A stretch of DNA of 64,000 nucleotides. Source: Paracidovorax wautersii. Lineage in GTDB: Bacteria > Pseudomonadota > Gammaproteobacteria > Burkholderiales > Burkholderiaceae_C. The stretch lies in assembly GCF_900113035.1 (NCBI RefSeq), contig NZ_FONX01000004.1:116717-180716 (forward strand), given 5' to 3'. A program made the translations under genes and the position numbers. The notes beneath the pieces were generated by a model. That model worked only from the letters and a program-made list of their open reading frames with translations, did no database searches and was not told the DNA's origin. Positions 1 through 7,397 of this stretch are shown here, one piece after another (positions within the stretch are counted from its first letter, which is position 1; each line of letters begins with the position of its first letter).

Positions 1-2
1 CG

Positions 3-248
3 GAGTGGGGCGCCTATGGCATCAACGTCAACGCCATCTGCCCGGGCTTCTTCAAGACCAAGATGGCCTCGGTGCTGATCGAGACGCTGGGCGAGGAGAA
101 GATGGCCGAGCACGCCCCGCTGCGCCGCCTGGGCGACGACGAAGACCTGAAGGGCATCGCGCTGCTCTACGCCAGCGATGCGGGCAAGCACATCACCGGG
201 CAGTGGATGGCGGTGGACGGCGGGGTGAGCGTGGTGACCGGCGGCTGA
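3..248 (+). CDS. SDR family oxidoreductase, 3' end only
   Basis: This is the last 81 codons of a short-chain dehydrogenase/reductase whose start lies before the window. The visible part holds the conserved post-catalytic segment 'INVNAICPGFFKTKM', which follows the YxxxK motif in classical SDRs. It also holds the C-terminal signature with Gly-x-x-Trp-x-Val-Asp-Gly-Gly ('GQWMAVDGG'), which lies near the cofactor in FabG-like members. The NAD(P) motif and catalytic Tyr are off the window, so substrate and cofactor cannot be judged. A thioesterase follows after 53 bases on the same strand, suggesting acyl-chain metabolism. Confidence 0.9.
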   Translation, partial: EWGAYGINVNAICPGFFKTKMASVLIETLGEEKMAEHAPLRRLGDDEDLKGIALLYASDAGKHITGQWMAVDGGVSVVTGG

Positions 249-301
249 TCCGGGGTACAAACAGGCTTTCGCCGCACGCATCCACTCTTTCCCCACTGCA
301 C

Positions 302-733
302 ATGTCCATGGAAAACGCCTTGCCCGGCTTCGGTGTCGAGATCCCCTTCGTGACCCATCTGGGCTTCAGCCTGCACCGCATGGAAGGCGGCGAGTCCGAG
401 CTGCGCTACGAGGCCGCGCCCGAGCACCTCAATTCCTTCGCCGTGACGCACGGCGGCGCCACCATGACCCTGCTGGACGTGACGCTCGCCACGGCCGCGC
501 GCAGCGTGTCGCCGGAATTCGGCGTGGTCACCATCGAGATGAAGACCAGCTTCATGCAGCCGGCCGTGGGGCCGCTGGTGGCCAAGGGAAGGCTGCTGCA
601 CCGCACGCGCTCCATCGCCTTCGTCGAAGGCACGGTCTATGACGCCGAGGGCCGGGCCTGCAGCCATGCCACCGGCACCTTCAAGTACGTGCGCAGGCAG
701 CCGGCCGAAGGCGCAGGCGTGCCGACCGACTGA
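302..733 (+). CDS. PaaI/hotdog-fold thioesterase
   Basis: A 143-residue single-domain hotdog protein of the PaaI/DUF4442 type. Such enzymes hydrolyse acyl-CoA thioesters, often aromatic or medium-chain, in the cytoplasm. The segment 'FAVTHGGATMTLLDVTLATAA' around residues 40-60 is the family signature: HGG followed by a helix with an acidic residue. The region 'VTIEMKTSFMQPA' forms the central strand. I chose the ATG at 302; a second in-frame ATG at 308 is equally possible. It follows the SDR fragment and precedes a CurA-like reductase. The substrate cannot be told from sequence. Confidence 0.85.
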   Translation: MSMENALPGFGVEIPFVTHLGFSLHRMEGGESELRYEAAPEHLNSFAVTHGGATMTLLDVTLATAARSVSPEFGVVTIEMKTSFMQPAVGPLVAKGRLLHRTRSIAFVEGTVYDAEGRACSHATGTFKYVRRQPAEGAGVPTD

Positions 734-817
734 GCCGAATCGAACCGAACCGCCACGCCTGCATGCCTGCCCGTGCAGGCAGGCCACCGCACCGGGTTGC
801 AACTTGTGCATCCAATC

Positions 818-870
818 GTGCTGCAGCGCTTGATTCATGGGCGCGAGCAGCTATCGTAAAAATAGCAAAG
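818..870 (-). repeat. Two-hairpin intergenic repeat, copy A
   Basis: Read on the - strand this copy starts with TTGCTAT, a short spacer and ATAGCTG (first hairpin, about 869-848). It continues through GCTCGCGCC to AAGCGCTGCAG (second, weaker hairpin, about 834-821). The same architecture recurs at 7281, 10120, 18380 and 47527. Here the first stem ends directly against the AAAGGAG ribosome binding site of the next gene (867-873), so the element forms part of that gene's 5' leader. Confidence 0.75.
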
Positions 871-881
871 GAGATACCGCA

Positions 882-1898
882 ATGCCACGCAACCAACAGA
901 TCCTGCTGGACAACCGCCCCCAGGGCGAAGCCACCACGGGCAACTTCAAGCTCGTCGCCACCGACACGCCGGCCCTGGCCGACGGCCAGGTGCTGGTGCG
1001 CCACCACTACCTGAGCCTGGACCCCTACATGCGCGGCCGCATGAACGAGAGCAAGAGCTACGCCGCCAGCCAGCCGCTGGGCGAGCCGATGATCGGCGGC
1101 ACGGTGGGCGAGGTGGTGGAAAGCCGCCACCCCAAGTACGCCGTGGGCGACAAGGTCGTCGGCATGGGCGGCTGGCAGGAGTACAGCGTGGCCGACGGCA
1201 ACGCGCCCGGCATGCTGCGCAAGGTGGACACCACCCATGTGCCGCTGTCGCACTACCTGGGCGCCGTGGGCATGCCCGGCGTGACGGCCTGGTACGGCCT
1301 GGTCAAGATCATCGAGCCCAAGGCGGGCGAGACCGTGGTGGTCAGCGCCGCCACGGGCGCCGTGGGCAGCGCCTTCGCGGCCCTGGCCAAGGCGCGCGGC
1401 TGCCGCGTGGTGGGCATTGCCGGCGGGGCTGAGAAGTGCCGCTACGCCACCGAAGAGCTCGGCTTCGACGTGTGCATCGACCATCGCGAGCACGGCGACC
1501 TGAAAGCCATGTCCAGGGCCCTGAAGGAAGCCTGCCCGAACGGCATCGACGGCTACTTCGAGAACGTGGGCGGCTACATCCTCGACGCCGTGCTGCTGCG
1601 CGCCAACGCCTTCGCCCGCGTGGCGGTGTGCGGCATGATCGCCGGCTACGACGGCCAGCCGCTGCCGCTGCAGAACCCGGCGCTGATCCTCATCAACCGC
1701 ATGAAGGTGCAGGGCTTCATCGTCAGCGAGCACATGGAAGTCTGGCCCGAGGCGCTCAAGGAGCTGGGCGGCCTGGTCGCGGCCGGCAAGCTGCGCCCGC
1801 GCGAGACCATCGCGGAGGGCCTGGCCGCCGCGCCCGAGGCCTTCCTGGGCCTGCTCAAGGGCAAGAACTTCGGCAAGCAGCTGGTCAAGCTGGTCTGA
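882..1898 (+). CDS. NADP-dependent MDR-family oxidoreductase (CurA/leukotriene B4 12-hydroxydehydrogenase-like)
   Basis: A 338-residue zinc-independent medium-chain reductase. The N-terminal GroES-like region includes 'SLDPYMRGRM', a signature of the CurA/PTGR subfamily. The Rossmann domain has the glycine-rich run 'SAATGAVGSAFAALAKARGC' near residues 155-175, and 'NVGGYILDAVL' follows as in curcumin and prostaglandin reductases. Family members reduce the double bond of alpha,beta-unsaturated ketones or aldehydes with NADPH. The start at 882 is supported by AAAGGAG nine bases upstream; an upstream in-frame ATG at 837 lies inside the repeat and has no ribosome site. It heads a + strand run with elaA, a GST and an SDR. 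Confidence 0.9.
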   Translation: MPRNQQILLDNRPQGEATTGNFKLVATDTPALADGQVLVRHHYLSLDPYMRGRMNESKSYAASQPLGEPMIGGTVGEVVESRHPKYAVGDKVVGMGGWQEYSVADGNAPGMLRKVDTTHVPLSHYLGAVGMPGVTAWYGLVKIIEPKAGETVVVSAATGAVGSAFAALAKARGCRVVGIAGGAEKCRYATEELGFDVCIDHREHGDLKAMSRALKEACPNGIDGYFENVGGYILDAVLLRANAFARVAVCGMIAGYDGQPLPLQNPALILINRMKVQGFIVSEHMEVWPEALKELGGLVAAGKLRPRETIAEGLAAAPEAFLGLLKGKNFGKQLVKLV

Positions 1899-1904
1899 AA
1901 GGCC

Positions 1905-2378
1905 ATGGCAGCGCCGACCCCCTTGCGGCTGCACTGGACCTGGGCCCGCTTCGACGACCTGGGCGTGCATGCGCTGCACGACGCGCTGGCGCTGCGCTGC
2001 CGGGTGTTCATCCTGGAGCAGGGGCCGTACCAAGACCCTGACGACGCCGACAAGCGTTCCTGGCACCTGCTGGGCCGCGCCGCGCCCGGCGGGCCGCTGC
2101 TGGCCACGCTGCGGGTGGCGGACCCGGGCGTGAACTACCCCGAGCCCTCCATCGGCCGCGTGGTCACGGCGCCCGAGGCGCGCGGCACCGGCGCCGGCCG
2201 GGCGCTGGTGGCCGAGGGCCTGGCGCGCTGCCGCGCGGCTTGGCCGGGGCGGTCGGTGCGCATCAGCGCGCAGGCGCACCTGCAGCGCTTCTACGGCGAG
2301 CACGGCTTCGTCACCGTCTCGCCCGAATACCTGGAAGACGGCATTCCCCATGTCGAGATGCTCTGCGGCCCCGCTTGA
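1905..2378 (+). CDS. elaA: ElaA-type GNAT N-acetyltransferase
   Basis: 157 residues, the usual length for ElaA. The N-terminal part 'LALRCRVFILEQG-Y-D-DD-D' is the ElaA signature, and the acetyl-CoA loop 'RVVTAPEARGTGAGRALV' (about residues 84-101) follows the GNAT R/Q-x-x-G-x-G/A pattern. Near the C-terminus 'ISAQAHLQRFYGEHGF' contains the Tyr that acts as general acid in many GNATs. It probably acetylates a small amine or a protein; the acceptor is unknown. It begins 6 bases after the reductase stop, so the two are likely cotranscribed. Confidence 0.88.
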   Translation: MAAPTPLRLHWTWARFDDLGVHALHDALALRCRVFILEQGPYQDPDDADKRSWHLLGRAAPGGPLLATLRVADPGVNYPEPSIGRVVTAPEARGTGAGRALVAEGLARCRAAWPGRSVRISAQAHLQRFYGEHGFVTVSPEYLEDGIPHVEMLCGPA

Positions 2379-2414
2379 GGGCCCGGCAGAAGAAAAGGAA
2401 AAGGAGAGCCCCCG

Positions 2415-3350
2415 ATGACCACCGAACTCATCCTGCACCACTACCCCTCGTCGCCGTTCTCGGAAAAGATCCGGCTCGTGCTGGGCATGAAGCAGCTGGC
2501 CTGGAAATCCGTCATCGTGCCCAGCGTCGCGCCCAAGCCCGACGTGGTCGCGCTCACGGGCGGCTACCGCCGCACGCCTTTTCTGCAGGTGGGCGCCGAC
2601 GTCTATTGCGACACGGCCCTGATCTGCGACGTGCTGGAACACACCCAGCCCGAGCCGCCGCTCTATCCGCCGCACCTGAAGGGCGTGGCCCGCGTCTTCG
2701 CGCAGTGGGCCGACACCACGCTCTTCTGGGCCGCCATGGCCTACAACCTGCAGCCCAAGGGCGCCGGCGTGCTCTTCGCCAACCTGCCGCAGGCCGCGCA
2801 GCAAGCCTTCGTGGCCGACCGGCGCGCCATGAGCGGCGGCATGCACCGGCTGGATGCGCGCGACGCCACGGGCGCCTATCGCTCCTACCTGCGCCGCATC
2901 GCCCACATGGCGGAGGAGCACGACTTCCTCTTCGGTGCCGAACCCTGCGTGGCCGACTTCGCCGCCTACCACCCGCTCTGGTTCACGCGCCAGTGCGTGC
3001 CGGTGATGGCCGAGATCTTCGCCGCGACCCCGGCCGTCATCGAATGGATGGACCGCCTCGCTGCGCTGGGCCATGGCCGCATGGAGAAATTCGACGCCGA
3101 AAGCGCCATCGCCGTGGCGGCCCGCTCCGAGCCGCTGCCGCTGGTGGGCGAGGCCTTCCAGGACGACCACGGCATCGCCCTGGGCACCGAGGTGACGATC
3201 ATGGCCGAGACCTTCGGCCCGGAACCCACCCAGGGCACGCTGGTGGCCGCCACCCGCACGCGCTACACGCTGCGCCGCACCGATCCGCGCGCGGGCACGG
3301 TGCACGTGCATTTCCCGCGCATCGGCTATGCGCTGAAACCGGCCGCCTGA
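2415..3350 (+). CDS. Glutathione S-transferase family protein with C-terminal extension
   Basis: 311 residues. Residues 1-80 form a thioredoxin-like GST N-domain ('LHHYPSSPFSEKIRLVLGMK', with the Pro of 'RRTPFLQ' in the cis-Pro position). Residues 100-205 match the helical C-domain ('EEHDFLFGAEPCVADFAAYH', the conserved N-capping Asp motif). About 95 residues follow that are predicted beta-rich and not part of a standard GST. The reaction is probably glutathione conjugation or isomerisation, substrate unknown. The ribosome site AAAAGGAGAG precedes the ATG. Neighbours (reductase, SDR) fit detoxification or catabolism of an aliphatic compound. Confidence 0.87.
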   Translation: MTTELILHHYPSSPFSEKIRLVLGMKQLAWKSVIVPSVAPKPDVVALTGGYRRTPFLQVGADVYCDTALICDVLEHTQPEPPLYPPHLKGVARVFAQWADTTLFWAAMAYNLQPKGAGVLFANLPQAAQQAFVADRRAMSGGMHRLDARDATGAYRSYLRRIAHMAEEHDFLFGAEPCVADFAAYHPLWFTRQCVPVMAEIFAATPAVIEWMDRLAALGHGRMEKFDAESAIAVAARSEPLPLVGEAFQDDHGIALGTEVTIMAETFGPEPTQGTLVAATRTRYTLRRTDPRAGTVHVHFPRIGYALKPAA

Positions 3351-3418
3351 AGAAGCGCTGCGTGCGCGGCGCCTGCCCCGTCCGACGAGTCACATAAAAC
3401 CATACGCAGGAGACAAAG

Positions 3419-4324
3419 ATGATCGAAGACTTCCACGGCAAGACCGCCGTCATCACGGGCGCGGGTTCCGGCTTCGGGCTGGAGTGCGCGCGCATCGGCG
3501 CGCAGCGCGGCATGAACCTGGTGCTCGCCGACGTGCAGCAGGACGCGCTGGACGCCGCCGCGGCCGAGATGCAGGCGGCCGGCGCCCAGGTGCTGGCCCA
3601 GCGCGTGGACGTGTCGGACGCGCAGCAGATGGAGCAGCTGGCCGCCGCCGTGCAGCAGCGCTTCGGCGCGCCGCACCTGGTCTTCAACAACGCCGGCGTG
3701 GGTGCGGGCGGGCTGGTGTGGGAGAACACCGTGGCCGACTGGGAATGGGTGCTGGGCGTGAACCTCTGGGGCGTGGTGCATGGCGTGCGCCTCTTCACGC
3801 CCCTGATGCTGGCCGCCGCCGCGAAGGATCCGGCCTGGCGCGGCCACATCGTCAACACCGCCAGCATGGCGGGCCTGCTGAACCCGCCCAACATGGGCAT
3901 CTACAACGTCAGCAAGCATGCGGTGGTGAGCCTGAGCGAGACGCTCTACCAGGATCTGTCGCTGGTCACCGAGCAGATCGGCGCCAGCGTGCTGTGCCCG
4001 TATTTCGTGGCCACCGGCATCAACGCCAGCGAACGCAACCGCCCCGGCGCGCTGGCGGCCGGCCAGCCCACCAAGAGCCAGCTGATCGGCCAGGCCATGA
4101 TCGGCCGCGCCGTCAGCAGCGGCAAGGTCTCGGCCGCCGACGTGGCCGCTAAGGTCTTCGCGGCCGTGGCGGCCAACCAGTTCTACATCTACAGCCACCC
4201 GCAGGCCCTGGGCCCGGTGCAGACCCGGCTGGAAGACGTGCTGCAGGCCCGCAACCCCACGGATGCCTTCGCCGACAAGCCCGAGCTGGGCGCGCAACTG
4301 CGGGCGCAGCTGCGAGGCGTCTGA
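3419..4324 (+). CDS. SDR family NAD(P)-dependent oxidoreductase
   Basis: 301 residues, a classical SDR. The cofactor motif TGAGSGFG lies at residues 13-20, NNAG near 96, a catalytic Ser in 'NTASMAG' near 149, and YNVSK near 162-166. Asp in 'LADVQ' after the second strand leaves cofactor preference open. AGGAGA lies 9 bases before the ATG. Last gene of the + strand run that begins at 882; the next gene is convergent. The substrate is not predictable, but the cluster fits sequential oxidation or reduction of a carbonyl compound. Confidence 0.9.
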   Translation: MIEDFHGKTAVITGAGSGFGLECARIGAQRGMNLVLADVQQDALDAAAAEMQAAGAQVLAQRVDVSDAQQMEQLAAAVQQRFGAPHLVFNNAGVGAGGLVWENTVADWEWVLGVNLWGVVHGVRLFTPLMLAAAAKDPAWRGHIVNTASMAGLLNPPNMGIYNVSKHAVVSLSETLYQDLSLVTEQIGASVLCPYFVATGINASERNRPGALAAGQPTKSQLIGQAMIGRAVSSGKVSAADVAAKVFAAVAANQFYIYSHPQALGPVQTRLEDVLQARNPTDAFADKPELGAQLRAQLRGV

Positions 4325-4354
4325 ACGGCTCGCTCCGGCCAGGGCCGGGCCCCT

Positions 4355-4768
4355 TCAAAGCCACCCCAGCCACGCACCCCAGACGAGCTGGCCGATGGCG
4401 CGCTGCGGCAGCAGGGTGAACAGCCCGGCGACGACGCAGGCCCCGATGTAGAGGCGCTGCATGCAGCGGCGGTGCCGGGCGATGTCTCCGCAGGCCAGGG
4501 CACGGAGGCCGGCGAAGAGGTAGGCCGCCGTCACCACGACGAGCAGATGGATCGGTGTGAACCCGGCGACGTTGGGCGACCGGAAGTCGCGGATGAAGAG
4601 GGCCGACGTCGCCGCGACGATCATGAGCGTGACCCAGGCGTAGCCGAAGGCCCGGTGCAGCCGCGGGCGCGCGGTGCGGCCCTGGCGCGCCCACAGGGCG
4701 ACCGGCCCGGTGATCACGGCGAGCAGGGCAGCGGTCATGTGGATGGCGACGATCGGCGTGACGGTCAT
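4355..4768 (-). CDS. DUF2306 family membrane protein
   Basis: A 137-residue integral membrane protein with about four hydrophobic segments. 'HMTAALLAVITGPVALW' opens the first, 'PRLHRAFGYAWV' is the typical HRxxGY motif of DUF2306 proteins, and 'FTPIHLL' plus 'HRRCMQRLY' carry further conserved histidines. The histidine pattern resembles haem-binding cytochrome b-type bundles, but no function is established. I chose the ATG at 4768 because the hydrophobic N-terminus starts there. Its 3' end faces the SDR gene 30 bases away. Confidence 0.75.
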   Translation of the reverse strand: MTVTPIVAIHMTAALLAVITGPVALWARQGRTARPRLHRAFGYAWVTLMIVAATSALFIRDFRSPNVAGFTPIHLLVVVTAAYLFAGLRALACGDIARHRRCMQRLYIGACVVAGLFTLLPQRAIGQLVWGAWLGWL

Positions 4769-5111
4769 GGGTAGGGCGGCGCGAAGGGTGGGCTGGACAT
4801 GGAGCGTGCCCGCCGCCACGTGCCACCGCATCGCTCGTGCGACGGACCGCCCCGATCGGCCCGCGAACGGCCTTGGCGTAGCGTGAACCGTTGGGCGGCC
4901 CGGCGAGCCACGCTGCTTCGGTCCCTGAAAGCCCCTCTGGCGGCTGCGCGGCGTTGGTGCTGATTGCAGCGTGGATGCGGCCTGCGAAGGCCGTAACGGA
5001 TCAGCGGGCGCTGGAGAGCGGCAGCAAGACGTCAGCCGAGAAGGCCCCGACGGTATGTGCAGGGGCGGCAACCACGGGCTGGCTGGGTGGATGGGTCGTG
5101 TTGTGTCCGGG
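4769..5111. other. Intergenic stretch, no gene recognised
   Basis: 343 bases of high-GC sequence between two - strand genes. Both strands contain long open frames, but these reflect base composition and match nothing I recognise. I see no RNA gene, terminator with a T-run, or repeat here. It presumably holds the promoter of the DUF2306 gene. Confidence 0.5.
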
Positions 5112-5840
5112 TCATGGCTTGGGCCGCACCAGCCGTACCGGCAGCCGCACGCCCTTGCCCACGCTGCCCTGGGCTTCGCCGCTGTCCATGTCCACCGCCC
5201 AGCCCTGCTGGGCCCGGATGCCGCTTTCGCCTGCGCCGCCGCGCTGCACGTTGCCGTAGGCATAGGGGTTGACCGGCGCGGTGTTGACGCTGGCCGTGCC
5301 CGTCCAGTGGAATTCGCGCGGCGTGGCGGGGAAGAGCACCGGGTCCACCGTAGGCGGCTGGTGGCTGCGGTTGACCAGGCGGCGCAGCTCGGGCACGCGC
5401 GGCAGGCGCCAGCGCACGCCGTCGGCCTTGCCGCGCTCCACGACCAGGGCCTGGGCCTCCGCATAGGTCATGCGGCGTGGCTGGCCGGTACAGGTGTGGC
5501 CGTTCCACTGCATGCCTTCCACGCAGCGCGGCCAAGCCATGCGGGTGCGGTCGTCGATCACGTAGAGGCCATCGTCCGAGGGGTGCAGGGCCGGCAGCGG
5601 GCGTGGCGGGGGGGCGGGCGCCTCCTCGTCCTCGGACTCGTCGGCAGCGTCCTGCGTGGCTGCAGCCGCTGCTGCCGCCGGTTCGGCGGGGCGGGGCGGC
5701 GCTGCCTGCGCGGGCAGGGCGGCCAGCGTCAGAAGAAGCAGGGCGGCCAGGCCACTGAGCACAGGGGCGGGGCCGGCCGCGCGAAGCAGCGGATGGGGCA
5801 AAGGAGGCGAAAGGGGCGAAGCAGGCACGAATGCAGTCAT
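5112..5840 (-). CDS. Exported DUF1566 (Lcl C-terminal) domain protein
   Basis: 242 residues. A signal peptide ends near 'LTLAALPAQA', followed by a low-complexity Ala/Glu/Pro linker (about residues 45-80). The C-terminal domain has the features of DUF1566: 'GLYVIDDRTRMAWPRCVEGMQW', the segment 'MTYAEAQALV', 'WRLPRVPELRRLV' and a final 'GKGVRLPVRLVR'. Such domains resemble a C-type-lectin/sulfatase-modifying fold and are usually extracytoplasmic. The start at 5840 gives a proper signal peptide. The region upstream on the - strand is shared with the divergent gene at 6043. Confidence 0.8.
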   Translation of the reverse strand: MTAFVPASPLSPPLPHPLLRAAGPAPVLSGLAALLLLTLAALPAQAAPPRPAEPAAAAAAATQDAADESEDEEAPAPPPRPLPALHPSDDGLYVIDDRTRMAWPRCVEGMQWNGHTCTGQPRRMTYAEAQALVVERGKADGVRWRLPRVPELRRLVNRSHQPPTVDPVLFPATPREFHWTGTASVNTAPVNPYAYGNVQRGGAGESGIRAQQGWAVDMDSGEAQGSVGKGVRLPVRLVRPKP

Positions 5841-6042
5841 GGCTGAACGATACTCCGGCCGCCGCGCCAGGCCCAGCCGGATTCGGCAAGGCGGCCCATG
5901 AAAAGGCTCCGAGCCGCCGGTCCCAAAGCCACTGCGGCTTCTGGGGGCGCCGCTGGCGGGCGGCGACAATGTCGCGCCTTGCCGCAATGCAGCGCGCCTG
6001 CCCTCCCAGTCCCCGGCCTCCGGGGCCGTGCGAATTCCGTCC

Positions 6043-7254
6043 ATGTCGTCTTCCTTCCCGATTCCCGGCGGCCGTCCCGCCGATGCTCCCGGCGGCACCC
6101 GCCGCCTCGCTTCCATCGACGCGCTGCGCGGCCTGGTCATGCTGTTCATGCTGCTGGACCATGTGCGCGAGACCTTCTTCCTGCACCACCAGGTGATCGA
6201 CCCGATGGCGGTGGACAGCACCGCGCCCGCAGTCTTTTTCAGCCGCCTGCTGGCCCATGTCTGCGCGCCGGTGTTCGTCTTCCTCACGGGCGTGTCGGCC
6301 TGCCTCTACGGCGCCCGGCTGCCCGATGGCCGGGCCGCCACTGCCGTCTTCCTGGCGCAGCGCGGCCTCTTCCTCGTGCTGCTGGAACTCACCCTGGTCA
6401 ACTTCGCCTGGACCTTCCAGTTCCCGCCGCAGGTCATCTACCTGCAGGTGATCTGGGTGATCGGCCTGAGCATGCTGGCGCTGGCAGCCCTGCTGTGGCT
6501 GCCGCGGCCGCTGCTGATCGCGCTGGGCCTGGCCCTGGTGGCCGGGCACAACCTGCTCGACGGGCTGCACTTCCCGCCCGGCCATGCGCTGCACGCGCCC
6601 TGGGCGGTGCTGCACGACCGGGGCTGGATACCGCTGGGCGGTGCAGGCGGCGAGGGCGCCGTGCTGCGCCTGCGCACCTCCTACCCGCTGCTGCCCTGGA
6701 TCGGCGTGATCGCGCTGGGCTACGCGGCCGGCGCCTGGTTCACCCCGGCGGTGGCCGCCGCCACGCGCCAGCGCCGGCTGCTGGGCTGGGGCCTGGCGCT
6801 GCTGGCGGGCTTCGCGCTGCTGCGGGCCTGGAACGGCTATGGCGACAAGCCCTGGGCGGTGGCCGATTCGGCGCTGGTCACGGCCATGGGCTTTCTCAAC
6901 ATCACCAAGTACCCGCCTTCGCTGCTGTTCGTGGCGCTGACGCTGGGCGTGGGCCTGCTGCTGCTCTGGGCACTGGAGCGCCTGCCGCCCGCCAGCCGCT
7001 CGCTGCAGGTGCTGGCGGACTATGGCGCCGCGCCCATGTTCTTCTACCTGCTGCATCTCTACGTGCTGCGGCTGCTCTACGTGGCGGCGTTCGCGGTGTG
7101 GGGTGACAACCAGGGCGCGTATTTCGGCTTCGACACCATGGGCACCGTGTGGCTGGCGGCCGTGGCGCTGGCGGCGGCGCTCTACGCGCCCACGCGCGCC
7201 TTCGGCCGGTTCAAGGCGCAGCGCAAGGACATCGCCTGGCTGAAGTACCTTTGA
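6043..7254 (+). CDS. Heparan-alpha-glucosaminide N-acetyltransferase-like (DUF1624) membrane protein
   Basis: 403 residues with about ten membrane segments. The N-terminal 'SIDALRGLVMLFMLLDHVRETF' is the DUF1624/HGSNAT signature, with the 'D-x-LRG' and 'DHVR' motifs that recur in this superfamily of membrane acyltransferases. 'FVFLTGVSACLYG' follows. A role in acylating a cell-envelope glycan is plausible from the family but not shown. The ATG at 6043 is preferred over a GTG at 6028. Divergent from the DUF1566 gene; copy B of the two-hairpin repeat lies 26 bases after its stop. Confidence 0.82.
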   Translation: MSSSFPIPGGRPADAPGGTRRLASIDALRGLVMLFMLLDHVRETFFLHHQVIDPMAVDSTAPAVFFSRLLAHVCAPVFVFLTGVSACLYGARLPDGRAATAVFLAQRGLFLVLLELTLVNFAWTFQFPPQVIYLQVIWVIGLSMLALAALLWLPRPLLIALGLALVAGHNLLDGLHFPPGHALHAPWAVLHDRGWIPLGGAGGEGAVLRLRTSYPLLPWIGVIALGYAAGAWFTPAVAAATRQRRLLGWGLALLAGFALLRAWNGYGDKPWAVADSALVTAMGFLNITKYPPSLLFVALTLGVGLLLLWALERLPPASRSLQVLADYGAAPMFFYLLHLYVLRLLYVAAFAVWGDNQGAYFGFDTMGTVWLAAVALAAALYAPTRAFGRFKAQRKDIAWLKYL

Positions 7255-7280
7255 TCGGACGCGCGCGTGCAGCCCGGGTC

Positions 7281-7333
7281 GGATGCTATTGAAAGCATAG
7301 CTGCAGGTGCTTATGGAATGAGCGCTGCAGCCC
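7281..7333 (+). repeat. Two-hairpin intergenic repeat, copy B
   Basis: Opens with GGATGCTATTGAAAGCATAG, whose arms ATGCTAT and GCATAG can pair, followed by GTGCTTATGGAATGAGCGC, which can form the second stem, and ends in GCTGCAGCCC. It lies between two + strand genes, downstream of the DUF1624 gene and 65 bases before the Bcr/CflA pump. Confidence 0.75.
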
Positions 7334-7397
7334 TCCGGGGCTCCAAGATTTGACCTTGCGCGGGCAGGCCGCCCCGGCCTTGGTGACAATCGGCCGG

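Noticed and set aside
681..3311. Very long open frame on the - strand opposite the CurA-like, ElaA and GST genes
   Set aside because: It is the antisense shadow typical of high-GC DNA: Arg/His/Ala/Gly-rich with no domain, while the + strand holds recognisable families.
4769..5111. Small genes in the 343-base gap
   Set aside because: The open frames lack ribosome sites and recognisable domains and reflect GC-rich composition.
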